A stretch of DNA of 64,000 nt from Adhaeribacter pallidiroseus (GTDB taxonomy: Bacteria; Bacteroidota; Bacteroidia; Cytophagales; Hymenobacteraceae): positions 620,001 through 684,000 of the forward strand of contig NZ_QASA01000001.1 of NCBI RefSeq assembly GCF_003340495.1. The letters run 5' to 3'. The position numbers were made by a program, and so were the translations under genes. The notes below the pieces were generated by a model. It was not told the origin of the DNA, made no database searches, and worked only from the letters and a program-made list of their open reading frames with translations. Every line of letters begins with the position of its first letter. The first letter of the stretch is position 1. Shown here in pieces: positions 17,713 to 25,545 of this stretch.

Positions 17713-19230
17713 ATGCGATTCAACTTTTTCCGGGCGAAAGAAACGGCTACTACCAACCACGAAGAGGCTTTGGCTTTTCCGCTGGATGTCCGAACTGAAC
17801 TGTACACTGCCGTGGTAACGACTTCGTTACAGGACAACTTCTACGAAAAAACAAATGAGCGACTTAACCGGATCGTAGAACTAATCGCGCAGAACGATGC
17901 TGTTTTTGTGGCTAAACTGGCGGTATATGCCCGTACCCGACTGCACCTGCGCAGTATACCCCTGGTGTTGGTAATCGAACTGGCCCGTTTGCACACCGGC
18001 GATAGTCTGGTAAGCCGTACCATTTACCGGGTAATCAGTCGCGCCGACGAAATAACCGAATTGCTGGCCTATTACCAGTTAAGCAACCAGCGCCAAAATT
18101 TAAAAAAACTGAACCGCCTCTCGAAACAAGTCCAGAAAGGCATTGCCCTGGCATTTAATAAGTTCGATGCTTACCAGTTTGCCAAGTACAACCGGGCCGC
18201 CGAAGTAAGACTACGCGATGCGCTGTTTCTGGTACACCCGAAAGCCAAAGATGCAGCGCAGCAGGAGCTGTTCGATAATATTATCAATAACACCTTGGCT
18301 ACGCCCTTTACCTGGGAAACCGAATTATCGGCTTTGGGCCAGGTTGCTTTTGAAACCGCCGAACAAAAAAGCCGGGCTTTTACCGCCAAGTGGGAAGAAT
18401 TGCTGGATAGCGGCAAGCTGGGCTACATGGCTTTGCTCCGCAACCTGCGCAATATTCTGGAAGCGAATGTTTCCGGCGAACACGTGGCCCGCTTAGGTGC
18501 GTACCTGGCTAACGAAAAAGCGGTAAAAAATGCCAAACAATTGCCGTTTCGCTACCTGGCTGCTTACCGCGAAGTATTGACTGTAAAATCCGGCTTTACG
18601 GCGTACGTACTAACCGCTTTAGAAGAAGCCGTAAAAGTAAGCATCCGGAACGTGAAAGGCTTTGCCCAGCCGGTAAAAGTGGTAATCGCCTGCGATGTGT
18701 CGGGCTCCATGCAGCAACCAGTTTCGGCGCGCAGTAAAATTTTGTTGTACGACATTGGCTTACTTTTAGGCATGTTGTTGCAACACCAATGCCGCCACGT
18801 TATGACCGGTATGTTCGGCGACCGTTGGAAATTGATAAACTTGCCTCAAACTAACGTATTGCAGAACGTGCAGGAATTTTACCGGCGCGCCGGCGAAGTA
18901 GGCTATTCTACCAACGGCTACCTGGTAATCCGGGACTTAATACAACGAAAAGTAAAAGCTGATAAAGTTCTGCTATTTACCGATTGCCAGCTCTGGAACA
19001 GTACCGGCGACGGCGGGCACCTGGCTCAGGAGTGGCAGCAGTACAAAGTTCTATTTCCCGGTGCCAGGCTTTACCTCTTCGACCTGGCGGGTTATGGCCA
19101 GGCGCCCGTTCATCTCGTCCAGAACAGTGTGTTCCTGATTGCCGGCTGGTCGGATAAAGTATTTGAGGTATTGGAAGCCATCGAAAACGGGCAGGAAGCT
19201 TTAGCGGTAATAGATGCAATAGAAATTTAA
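17713..19230 (+). CDS. rsr: Ro60 orthologue Rsr (TROVE + VWA domains)
   Basis: 505 residues. Residues ~15-310 form the HEAT-like TROVE ring (for example VFVAKLAVYARTRLHLRSIP and LGYMALLRNLRNILE are typical). Residues ~320-500 are the VWA-like domain with an intact MIDAS: DVSGSM (D328, S330, S332), a Thr/Ser in GYSTNGY, and an Asp in LLFTDCQLW. Ro proteins bind Y RNAs on the ring's outer face and the 3' ends of misfolded RNAs in its hole; bacterial Rsr works with PNPase and other exonucleases in RNA decay and stress survival. Four Y RNA-like genes begin 10 bp downstream. Operator copy 3 links expression to rtcB and the nucleotidyltransferases. Confidence 0.95.
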   Translation: MRFNFFRAKETATTNHEEALAFPLDVRTELYTAVVTTSLQDNFYEKTNERLNRIVELIAQNDAVFVAKLAVYARTRLHLRSIPLVLVIELARLHTGDSLVSRTIYRVISRADEITELLAYYQLSNQRQNLKKLNRLSKQVQKGIALAFNKFDAYQFAKYNRAAEVRLRDALFLVHPKAKDAAQQELFDNIINNTLATPFTWETELSALGQVAFETAEQKSRAFTAKWEELLDSGKLGYMALLRNLRNILEANVSGEHVARLGAYLANEKAVKNAKQLPFRYLAAYREVLTVKSGFTAYVLTALEEAVKVSIRNVKGFAQPVKVVIACDVSGSMQQPVSARSKILLYDIGLLLGMLLQHQCRHVMTGMFGDRWKLINLPQTNVLQNVQEFYRRAGEVGYSTNGYLVIRDLIQRKVKADKVLLFTDCQLWNSTGDGGHLAQEWQQYKVLFPGARLYLFDLAGYGQAPVHLVQNSVFLIAGWSDKVFEVLEAIENGQEALAVIDAIEI

Positions 19231-19240
19231 AAATATAAAT

Positions 19241-19354
19241 CAGCGGGTGTCGTGGAGAAGTGTTACTTCGGTAAAACCTCATTAAGGTGAGCGGGTTCAA
19301 ATCCTGCGTGCTTGCAAAAGCAAAACACTTCTCGTTTATCACTCCGCTGGTTTT
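19241..19354 (+). ncRNA. Y RNA-like RNA 1 (T-arm only)
   Basis: Lower stem CAGCGG (19241-19246) / CCGCTG (19344-19349); internal region GTGTCGTG opposite GTTTATCACT; upper stem GAGAAGTG (19255-19262) / CACTTCTC (19326-19333), then the conserved TTACTTCG. The loop carries a T-arm, GCGGG-TTCAAAT-CCTGC (19291-19307), and a short acceptor-like hairpin TTGC-AAAA-GCAA, but no D-arm. It starts 10 bp after the rsr stop and probably comes from the rsr transcript. The blocks align with those in copies 2-4, though this is the most divergent copy. Confidence 0.8.
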
Positions 19355-19481
19355 AAAACTTCATCCCCGGCCTTTCTTAACCGGAAGAAGAGGAGAGAAT
19401 AGTTTGTAAGGAGGAAAATAGCCACCTAACTTATTATCCAAATAGCGCCTCTCCTGAAGGTGAAGGATTTAGAGTAAAGTT

Positions 19482-19637
19482 TATAAGCAGTGCCGTAGAT
19501 AAGAGTTACTTCGTCGGTCGCCGGTTCGAATCCGGTCAGCTCCACAAATGAATAAAATGGGGCTGTAGCTCAGCTGGTAGAGCAACGCACCTCCGGGTGT
19601 TTCGGTCTTTTGTCGCTAATTGCCTGCTTGTATTTTT
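19482..19637 (+). ncRNA. Y RNA-like RNA 2 with permuted tRNA mimic
   Basis: Lower stem TATAAGCAG (19482-19490) / CTGCTTGTA (19624-19632), followed by TTTTT. Inner blocks TGCCGTA / GCTAATTGC. Upper stem GATAAGAG (19498-19505) / CTTTTGTC (19607-19614), then TTACTTCG. Inside, in permuted order: T-arm GCCGG-TTCGAAT-CCGGT (19520-19536), acceptor 3' strand CAGCTCC + A (19537-19544), 14-nt linker, acceptor 5' strand GGGGCTG (19559-19565), TA, D-arm GCTC-AGCTGGTA-GAGC (19568-19583). The Y stem takes the place of the anticodon arm, as in YrlA-type bacterial Y RNAs, whose tRNA-like module is known. Rsr is the expected partner. Confidence 0.9.
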
Positions 19638-19722
19638 CAAATGCATGGCCGGGCTAATCGGTTGGCTAGTTGTTAGCTTGCCTGGTTCGATCCGGTATGG
19701 TTTACTTATGTATGCCTTAATT
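19638..19722 (+). other. Degenerate tRNA-like stretch between Y RNAs 2 and 3
   Basis: Contains a T-arm-like CCTGG-TTCGAT-CCGG (19681-19695, loop one base short) and, before it, a D-arm-like GGCT-AATCGGTT-GGCT pairing only through G-U pairs. The conserved TGCCGTA and TTACTTCG blocks are absent, so I do not call a fifth Y RNA. It may be a decayed copy or a spacer with tRNA-derived sequence. Confidence 0.35.
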
Positions 19723-19858
19723 AAAAGCGGTGCCGTAGCCGGGAGTTACTTCGCCTGTCACGCGGTTGGTCGTGGGTTCGAGCCCCACTATTCTAAAAAG
19801 AATATAGCTCCGTTGGTTAGAGTAACCTATAGTCTCCTGGTGCTAGTTGCCCGCTTTT
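19723..19858 (+). ncRNA. Y RNA-like RNA 3 with permuted tRNA mimic
   Basis: Lower stem AAAAGCGG (19723-19730) / CCGCTTTT (19851-19858), 8 perfect pairs. Inner blocks TGCCGTA / GCTAGTTGC. Upper stem GCCGGGAG (19738-19745) / CTCCTGGT (19834-19841), then TTACTTCG. Permuted module: T-arm GTGGG-TTCGAGC-CCCAC (19772-19788), acceptor TATTCT (19789-19794) - AAAA - AGAATA (19799-19804), TA, D-arm GCTC-CGTTGGTTA-GAGT (19807-19823) with the GG pair needed for D/T-loop contact. Stems differ in sequence from copies 2 and 4 but pair equally well, which is strong evidence for selected structure. Confidence 0.9.
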
Positions 19859-19879
19859 GAATGGTATCTTCCTAAAACT

Positions 19880-20017
19880 AAACGGTGCCGTAAGGTAGAG
19901 TTACTTCGATTCAGGTTCGGGAGTTGCCGGTTCGATTCCGGCTTTTCACCTCGGGGTGAAAATGGTGAAATGGTAACACGCTTTATAGTCTCTAGCTGCT
20001 TTTTGCGCGTTTTTTTA
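19880..20017 (+). ncRNA. Y RNA-like RNA 4 with permuted tRNA mimic and terminator
   Basis: Short lower stem AAACG (19880-19884) / CGTTT (20008-20012) followed by a T-run to 20017. Inner blocks GTGCCGTA / GCTTTTTGC. Upper stem AGGTAGAG (19893-19900) / CTCTAGCT (19990-19997) with one G-G mismatch, then TTACTTCG. Permuted module: T-arm GCCGG-TTCGATT-CCGGC (19926-19942), acceptor TTTTCACC - TCGG - GGTGAAAA (19943-19962, 8 perfect pairs), D-arm GTG-AAATGGTAA-CAC (19965-19979). The T-run makes this the likely end of the array transcript. Confidence 0.88.
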
Positions 20018-20423
20018 ATTTTTAACTGGTTGTGATCTAATAAAATAATTCAAATACCCGAAACTTTATTTTTTACCGATGGTTTTCAGGCCTTGGCGAG
20101 CAACCCGAAGCATTTAACTCTAAGTCTTTATGACCTTAAACGCTCTTAAACATGTAAAACAGGCAAGGGGAGACCGTTCGTAAAAGGGTGCGGTTAGATC
20201 GACTTACCAACTTGTAATAATATTTAATACTAAGAATGGTTTATAAAAGAAGAAAACATTCCTCCTTTATAAACCATTTTTACTGGATAGTGTTGGGAAA
20301 ATGCCAAATTTTAATAATTGTTGCCTTCGCCAAAGATTATACAAACTCCCTAACCGGTAAAAAGTTAACCATACCAAAAACTGGTTCTCTGATTTTTAAG
20401 TTTTAATACCCGCGGGAAGTACC
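20018..20423. other. Non-coding stretch after the Y RNA array
   Basis: 406 bp with no credible gene. It holds the hairpin at 20235-20282 and, before it, about 150 bp (20060-20215) of relatively GC-rich sequence with short complementary pieces (for example ACCG...CGGT around 20173-20194). An additional structured RNA is possible but I cannot fold one convincingly. Confidence 0.4.
20235..20282. terminator. Hairpin terminator
   Basis: AATGGTTTATAAA (20235-20247) pairs perfectly with TTTATAAACCATT (20266-20278) and is followed by T's. It lies between the Y RNA array (+) and metQ (-), and may end a + transcript that reads past Y RNA 4 or the met operon transcript. Confidence 0.7.
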
Positions 20424-21235
20424 CTACCAACCCTTTATAGCACCACCATCGAATGCTTTTAAAGCTGCCTGTTCTACCTCGGGCGATTGATACGCTTTAA
20501 CAAACAATTTCACTTTTTCTTCATTTTTATTGTCGTCGCGGGCAACAATGTTGTTGACGTAGGGGGAGCTTTTGTCTTCCACAAAAATGCCGTCGCGCAA
20601 GGCATTCAGGCCGATGGGGGTTGCAAAAGTGGCGTTGATAACAGCCACCGTAACTTCCTGGTCGTCGAGGGCGCGGGGTAGTTGGGGAGCTTCCATTTCC
20701 AGGATGCGGATGTTTTTGGGATTAGCCGAAACATCGGCCAGCGTTGGAAACAAGCCCACGTTGTTTTTTAACTGTATAATGCCCGCTTGTTGCAGCAATA
20801 ATAAAGCGCGGGCACTGTTGGTCGGGTCGTTCGGGATAACAATGGTGTTGCCTTCCATTAACTCATCCACTTTTTTAATTTTTTGGAATAACCCGCCAAG
20901 GGATAAACAAAAGTATTGCCCACAATGGCCATCTGGTAGCCCCGTTGTTTGGCCTGGATATCGAGATAAGGTTTGTTTTGAAAAGCGTTTACGTCCAGAT
21001 CACCTTGCTGCAGGGCCTCGTTGGGCATTACGTAATCGTTGAAGCTCACCAGTTCCACCTCCAATTTATATTTTTCTTTGGCTACTTTCTTGGCCGCTTC
21101 GGCTATCTGGTATTCCGGGCCCGCCATAATGCCGACTACAATATGGTTGGGGTCATTCTTTTTTTCGGCACCGCCGCAACCGGTTATAAAAATGCCGGAT
21201 AATAATATTATAAAAAGTTTGATTTGTTTTTGCAT
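20424..21235 (-). pseudogene. metQ: Methionine-binding lipoprotein MetQ, with a -1 frameshift
   Basis: The first frame (21235 down to 20858) encodes a lipoprotein signal (SGIFITGCGG) and the N-terminal lobe (PNHIVVGIMAGPEYQIAEA..., FQNKPYLDIQ). It ends after ...YSKKLKKWMS. The next frame continues as VDELMEGNTIVIPNDPTNSA and runs to ...GGAIKGW at 20424, giving the normal ~270-residue MetQ if one base is re-read. The switch is at AAAAAAG (+ strand 20870-20876), in phase A AAA AAG, the same slippery heptamer used in dnaX. It is either a lost base in a homopolymer (real or sequencing error) or frameshifting. MetQ delivers methionine to the MetNI transporter encoded upstream in the same operon. 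Confidence 0.85.
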
Positions 21236-21244
21236 TTCACAAAA

Positions 21245-21907
21245 TTAAAGTGATTTCCGGTGATCGACCTTCCGGGATAGGTAATTTCCGGTAAATTGAA
21301 TAATAAAAACCAGCCCGACCAGGAGTATGAGTACCGAGTTCATTACCAGCGTATCGTAACCTACGTAGCCATATTGATACCCAATTTGTCCTAAACCGCC
21401 GGCCCCTACGGCGCCCCCCATGGCCGAGTAGCCAACCAGGGTAATTAAGGTAATAGTGGCCGCGTTTACGATGGAAGGCAATGCCTCGGGCAGTAATATT
21501 TTGCGGATTACCTGCCAGGGCGTAGCGCCCATAGCCCGGGCTGCTTCTATTAAACCGGGCGGTATTTCGAGCAGGCTGTTTTCTATTAAACGGGCAATGA
21601 AGGGGGCCGCGCCGATGCTCAACGGTACAATCGCGGCTTTCACCCCGATGGAAGTACCCACTAAGCCGCGGGTGAAAGGGATCATCCAGACAATAAGAAT
21701 GATAAAAGGGATAGAACGGAAAATGTTAACAATAACCGAAATAACCCGGTTCAGCGAACGGTTTTGCAGTATTTCGCCGGGCCGCGTCATGAACAATAAT
21801 ACCCCGGCCGGCAGGCCGATCACAAAGCCGAAAAAACCCGAAGCAAGCGTCATTAATATGGTTTCCAGCAAGCCCTGAATTAAAAGCGATACCATGGAAT
21901 CAGACAT
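21245..21907 (-). CDS. metI: Methionine ABC transporter permease MetI
   Basis: 220 residues from the ATG at 21907, chosen because it overlaps the metN stop by 8 bp (ATGTCTGA) and gives the usual length; a longer frame would extend 28 residues into metN. About five membrane helices; the EAA loop that docks to the ATPase is seen as [20 protein letters not shown]. It forms the membrane channel for D/L-methionine import together with MetN and MetQ. Confidence 0.93.
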   Translation of the reverse strand: MSDSMVSLLIQGLLETILMTLASGFFGFVIGLPAGVLLFMTRPGEILQNRSLNRVISVIVNIFRSIPFIILIVWMIPFTRGLVGTSIGVKAAIVPLSIGAAPFIARLIENSLLEIPPGLIEAARAMGATPWQVIRKILLPEALPSIVNAATITLITLVGYSAMGGAVGAGGLGQIGYQYGYVGYDTLVMNSVLILLVGLVFIIQFTGNYLSRKVDHRKSL

Positions 21908-22931
21908 AGCCGATAATTTGGGTTTTAATAAATTTATCTTCAAAAAAGGCCAGAACCTTTTTTGTTTGTTCGCCGGTGCTGTAAGCTTCAATCAGTATGA
22001 TGCCAAATTTAACCCCACCGGCATATTCCATGCGGGCGCTGACAATATTATAGTCGACCCCAAAAACCCGGGCTATTTCGGAAAGTACGGGAACATCCAC
22101 CGACCGCCCCGAAATTTCCAGCTTTATTAACGGATGTTTGCCGTTATCGGGAGTTTCGCTTAAACGTTGTTTAAAATCATCGGGCAGTTCTATCTCTAAG
22201 GATGAGGCAATAAATTTCTGGGTCAGCTCGGTTTTAGGGTACGAAAAAATGTCGGCTACGGTACCTTGCTCAATTAGTTGGCCGTTACTGATAACGCCTA
22301 CTTCGTCGCAAATGGATTTTACCACGTTCATTTCGTGGGTAATCAGCAAGATGGTAATGTTTAGCCGCTGGTTAATGTCTTTCAACAATTTCAGTATCGA
22401 ACCGGTGGTTTCCGGGTCCAGGGCACTGGTCGCTTCGTCGCAAAGTAAAACCTTGGGGTTACTGGCCAGGGTACGGGCAATGGCTACGCGCTGCTTTTGC
22501 CCGCCCGAAAGGCTGCTGGGGTAATCGTGCTGTTTTTCCGGTAAACCCACCAGGGTTAGCAGATCGAGTACCCGGGTATTAATTTCTTGTTTGGGCGTGT
22601 TGCTTAACTCTAAGGGCAAGGCAATATTATCAAACACGGTGCGGGACGATAACAGGTTGAAGTGCTGAAATATCATCCCGATCTGCCGGCGGGCCTGCGC
22701 CAGTTGAGCAGCGGATAATTGCCGTAAATCCTGCCCATCCACCATGACGCTGCCCGAAGTAGGTTTTTCCAACAAATTTACACAACGGATCAGGGTGCTT
22801 TTGCCCGCTCCCGATGCACCAATCACCCCAAATATCTTACCTTTACCCACTTGCAGCGAGACCCCATTAAGGGCGGTAACTAGCCGGTCTTTCTGGCGGT
22901 ACGTTTTAGTTATATCTTTTAATTCAATCAT
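21900..22931 (-). CDS. metN: Methionine ABC transporter ATPase MetN
   Basis: 343 residues. Walker [11 protein letters not shown]-loop, signature LSGGQKQR, Walker [14 protein letters not shown] and switch His in LLITHEMNV are all intact. The C-terminal ~80 residues ([20 protein letters not shown]...) form the NIL/ACT-like domain that binds methionine and inhibits transport. First gene of metNIQ. No SAM riboswitch is visible in the 112 bp upstream. Confidence 0.95.
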   Translation of the reverse strand: MIELKDITKTYRQKDRLVTALNGVSLQVGKGKIFGVIGASGAGKSTLIRCVNLLEKPTSGSVMVDGQDLRQLSAAQLAQARRQIGMIFQHFNLLSSRTVFDNIALPLELSNTPKQEINTRVLDLLTLVGLPEKQHDYPSSLSGGQKQRVAIARTLASNPKVLLCDEATSALDPETTGSILKLLKDINQRLNITILLITHEMNVVKSICDEVGVISNGQLIEQGTVADIFSYPKTELTQKFIASSLEIELPDDFKQRLSETPDNGKHPLIKLEISGRSVDVPVLSEIARVFGVDYNIVSARMEYAGGVKFGIILIEAYSTGEQTKKVLAFFEDKFIKTQIIGYV

Positions 22932-23043
22932 TTATCTTATTAAAGTACTTGGACAAAATTAAATAAAAGAGGGATAATCAGGTAATTGATTCTCCTAACG
23001 CTAGGAGCCGAACAACGAACAACGAACAACTAATAACGATCAA

Positions 23044-24171
23044 CTACTTAGTAAATCGGTTAATACGGAACATCGAGATATCCAGTTCCGGTTTTTCATC
23101 CAAGGCTAACTGACTTAACAGCTTGCCCGTGATGCTCGCAAATTTAAAACCGTGCCCCGAACAAGGGCTGGCGATAATCATGTTTTTATGCTGTGGATGA
23201 TAGTCGATAATAAAGCACTCGTCGGGCGTGTTGGTGTACATACAAACCGTACCGTAATTAAAATCAACGTTTAGGTGAAAATAATCGCTTACTACTTCTT
23301 TCATCGATTGTATTTCTTCTGAACTTATGTGGCGGTTTAAGGTTTCCGGGCTGGTTATTTCGCCGGCATGGTGGTGCGCTACTTTCAGGCCATCGCCCAA
23401 ATCCGGAAAACCATAAAACATTTTACCCGGCGCATATTCCCAAATGTAAACCGGCAAATTATCCACCCGAATCTTATGATTAGTGGTTTTAAACCAGTAC
23501 AAAACTTGTCTCTCTACGGTTAATGGTAGGTTTAAGTCCGGTATAAACGCGCTTATCCAGGCACCGGTTGCTACAATTACTTCATTTACCAGGTATTTGC
23601 CTTGATTAGTCACCACTTCTACAAAACCAGAATTTGCATTAATGGTTAAAACCTTTTCATTTTTTAAAATTTTGGCCCCGTTTGCCGCGGCTACTGTCAG
23701 GTGCGCTTCTACGCAATCTTCCGGAAATAAAATGCCGGCGTTTTTTTCCAGCACGCCCACAATATCGTTACCCGGCTTAAAGGCTGGGAAGCGGGTTTTT
23801 ATTTCCTGGTTGCTCAAATACTCGTAGGGAATATCATGCATTTGGGCGCTTTGTTCAGCACCCTGGATAACACGAGAATTGGGACTGCCCAACATTAATC
23901 CGCCGGTTTTCCGGAATAACGGCTTGCCCGAATTTTTTTCAATTTCCTCCCAGAGCGTGTACGCGCGCTTAATAAAAGGAACATACAATGGATCTTCGTG
24001 GTAAGCCTGCCGGATAATCCGGCTTTGTCCGTGCGACGAACCTTGCGCGTGCGGCGGCCTAAACTGGTCTATACCACCCACTTTTTTACCTGTTTTGGAT
24101 AAGTGATATAAGGCAGCGCTACCCGTTGCGCCCAGGCCTATTACCATTATATCAAAAGTACTACTCATCAA
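23044..24171 (-). CDS. Monomeric sarcosine oxidase / N-methyl-L-tryptophan oxidase
   Basis: 375 residues. N-terminal FAD-binding Rossmann motif GLGATGSAALYHL, then SSHGQSRIIRQAY, a hallmark of this family. The Cys in VCMYTNTPDECFIIDYHP corresponds to the covalent-flavin cysteine of monomeric sarcosine oxidase. The enzyme oxidatively demethylates N-methyl amino acids, giving formaldehyde and H2O2. Substrate preference (sarcosine or N-methyltryptophan) cannot be decided. It stands alone, 112 bp from metN, followed by a short CTCCTA/TAGGAG hairpin near 22994. Confidence 0.88.
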   Translation of the reverse strand: MMSSTFDIMVIGLGATGSAALYHLSKTGKKVGGIDQFRPPHAQGSSHGQSRIIRQAYHEDPLYVPFIKRAYTLWEEIEKNSGKPLFRKTGGLMLGSPNSRVIQGAEQSAQMHDIPYEYLSNQEIKTRFPAFKPGNDIVGVLEKNAGILFPEDCVEAHLTVAAANGAKILKNEKVLTINANSGFVEVVTNQGKYLVNEVIVATGAWISAFIPDLNLPLTVERQVLYWFKTTNHKIRVDNLPVYIWEYAPGKMFYGFPDLGDGLKVAHHHAGEITSPETLNRHISSEEIQSMKEVVSDYFHLNVDFNYGTVCMYTNTPDECFIIDYHPQHKNMIIASPCSGHGFKFASITGKLLSQLALDEKPELDISMFRINRFTK

Positions 24172-24423
24172 TCGCCTTGTTAACTAAACGAAGGTAGGAG
24201 AAATATCATTAGGAAAGTGGAAATCACATTAGGTTTAAGAAATTGTGATTATGAAAAGATGAGTAAGGCTATTTGATTAGGATATTCAGAGTCAATATTT
24301 TTAAGTAAAATTTTATTTTAAAAATCTAATTCAAAAATTATAATAAACCAGTAAACTTGGCGTGGGATAAATGTTGATTAAAGTTTTATTTGATTGGCCA
24401 GTTACCTTAACTTGCTGATGCTA

Positions 24424-25530
24424 TAAGTACTGATTCAAAATTAAGCATAAGAAAATAGTAAATAGTAACTTTGCGCTATGCGCTATATCAAAGGACTTAC
24501 TCCAGAACAAAAACACGCTTTAGAGCAAGGTCATAAAATGGGGAAAAGCTACCGGTTCCGCAACCGCTGTCAGGCCATTCTGTTGTCTGCTGCCGGCTAC
24601 TCGGTTCAAGAGTTAGCGGCCATGTTCCAAGTAGCTGATCTCAGTATTTATCAGTGGTTCAATCGCTTTGAAGCGAGGGGAGTAACCGGCTTGCAAAACC
24701 AATCCGGCCAAGGCAGAAAGCCCTTGTTGAAGCTACAGAACCAGGCCCATGTGCAAGTAGTCGAAGAGCAGCTTGAAAAGGAAAACAAGCGCTTGAAACT
24801 AGCAAAAGCCCAAATCGAGCAGCAACTGGGTCAGTCCCTGAGTGAAAGTACGCTCAAGCGGTTTTTAAAAAAATTGGTTACCGCTGGAAACGCTTCCGCC
24901 AGTGGGTAAAGCCCTTGCAGGACGAAAAAGAATATGAACAAAAACGCACTACCTTATTTACTTTACTGTTCTTGGCCCAAGCTGGATACATCGACCTGTG
25001 CTTTGGGGATGAGAGTGGTTTTTCGCTGATGCCGACTGTTCCTTATGGTTGGATTAAAAAAGGCAAGCAAGCTTGCCTCTTAGCGCAACGCAGTGCCCGG
25101 GTGAATGTGTTTGGCTTATTGTCGACTACTAATCAGCTCACGGCTTACCAGAAACAAGAAAGCCTTACTGCTGATTTTATTATAGAATGCCTGGAAGATT
25201 TTTGCCCAACTATATCCCAAATGACGGTGATTGTTTTAGATAATGCCCCTTTACATACCAGTACTACCTTTCGCGCTAAACAAGCCGAGTGGGAAAGCAA
25301 AGGCCTTTACCTCTTTTTTTTACCTAAGTATAGCCCCCACTTAAACCGGATCGAACAACTTTGGAAGCAAATCAAACATCATTGGCTCAAAGCGGCGGAC
25401 TATCTTTCTTTAACCCATTTGAAACAAGCTCTAGAGCGCATCATTACTGGTTTTGGTACCTCTTTTACCCTGGATTTCAAACAACTTGACTTATCCCTTT
25501 TTCCTATACTTAATTTTGATTGAGTACTTA
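24424..25530 (+). mobile_element. IS630-family insertion sequence, complete
   Basis: About 31-bp imperfect terminal inverted repeats: left TAAGTACTGATTCAAAATTA (from 24424) and, on the other strand, right TAAGTACTCAATCAAAATTA (from 25530). TA dinucleotides at both ends fit the TA target duplication of this family. It encodes one transposase made by -1 frameshifting. It is inserted 15 bp upstream of the S9 peptidase start, so it probably displaced or replaced that gene's promoter. Confidence 0.9.
24478..25523 (+). CDS. IS630-family transposase, joined by -1 frameshift
   Basis: Frame 1 (24478-24909) encodes the helix-turn-helix half (SYRFRNRCQAILLSAAGYSV, then a winged-helix stretch). Frame 2, open past 24909 to 25523, encodes the DDE catalytic half (CFGDESGFSLMP, VIVLDNAPLHTS, LPKYSPHLNRIEQLWKQIKH). 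The change occurs at A AAA AAA (24867-24873) in TTA AAA AAA TTG; slipping back one base gives IGYRWKRFRQWVKPLQ and a ~348-residue protein. Slippery A-runs are known in several IS families, so this is probably programmed and the element may be active. A TAACTTTG -7 box lies at 24466-24473. Confidence 0.88.
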
Positions 25531-25545
25531 CCTAATATAATTACC

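Noticed and set aside
19520-19583. Ordinary tRNA genes in the array
   Set aside because: T-arm and acceptor 3' strand come before the acceptor 5' strand and D-arm, and there is no anticodon arm; the order is permuted and enclosed by Y stems.
19597-20035. Two open frames (87 and 62 codons) over the Y RNA array
   Set aside because: They run through T-arms, D-arms and stems of RNAs 2-4 and have no recognisable protein features.
22932-23043. SAM riboswitch before metN
   Set aside because: The 112-bp spacer shows only short repeats (GAACAAC) and a small hairpin; no SAM-riboswitch-like core or terminator.
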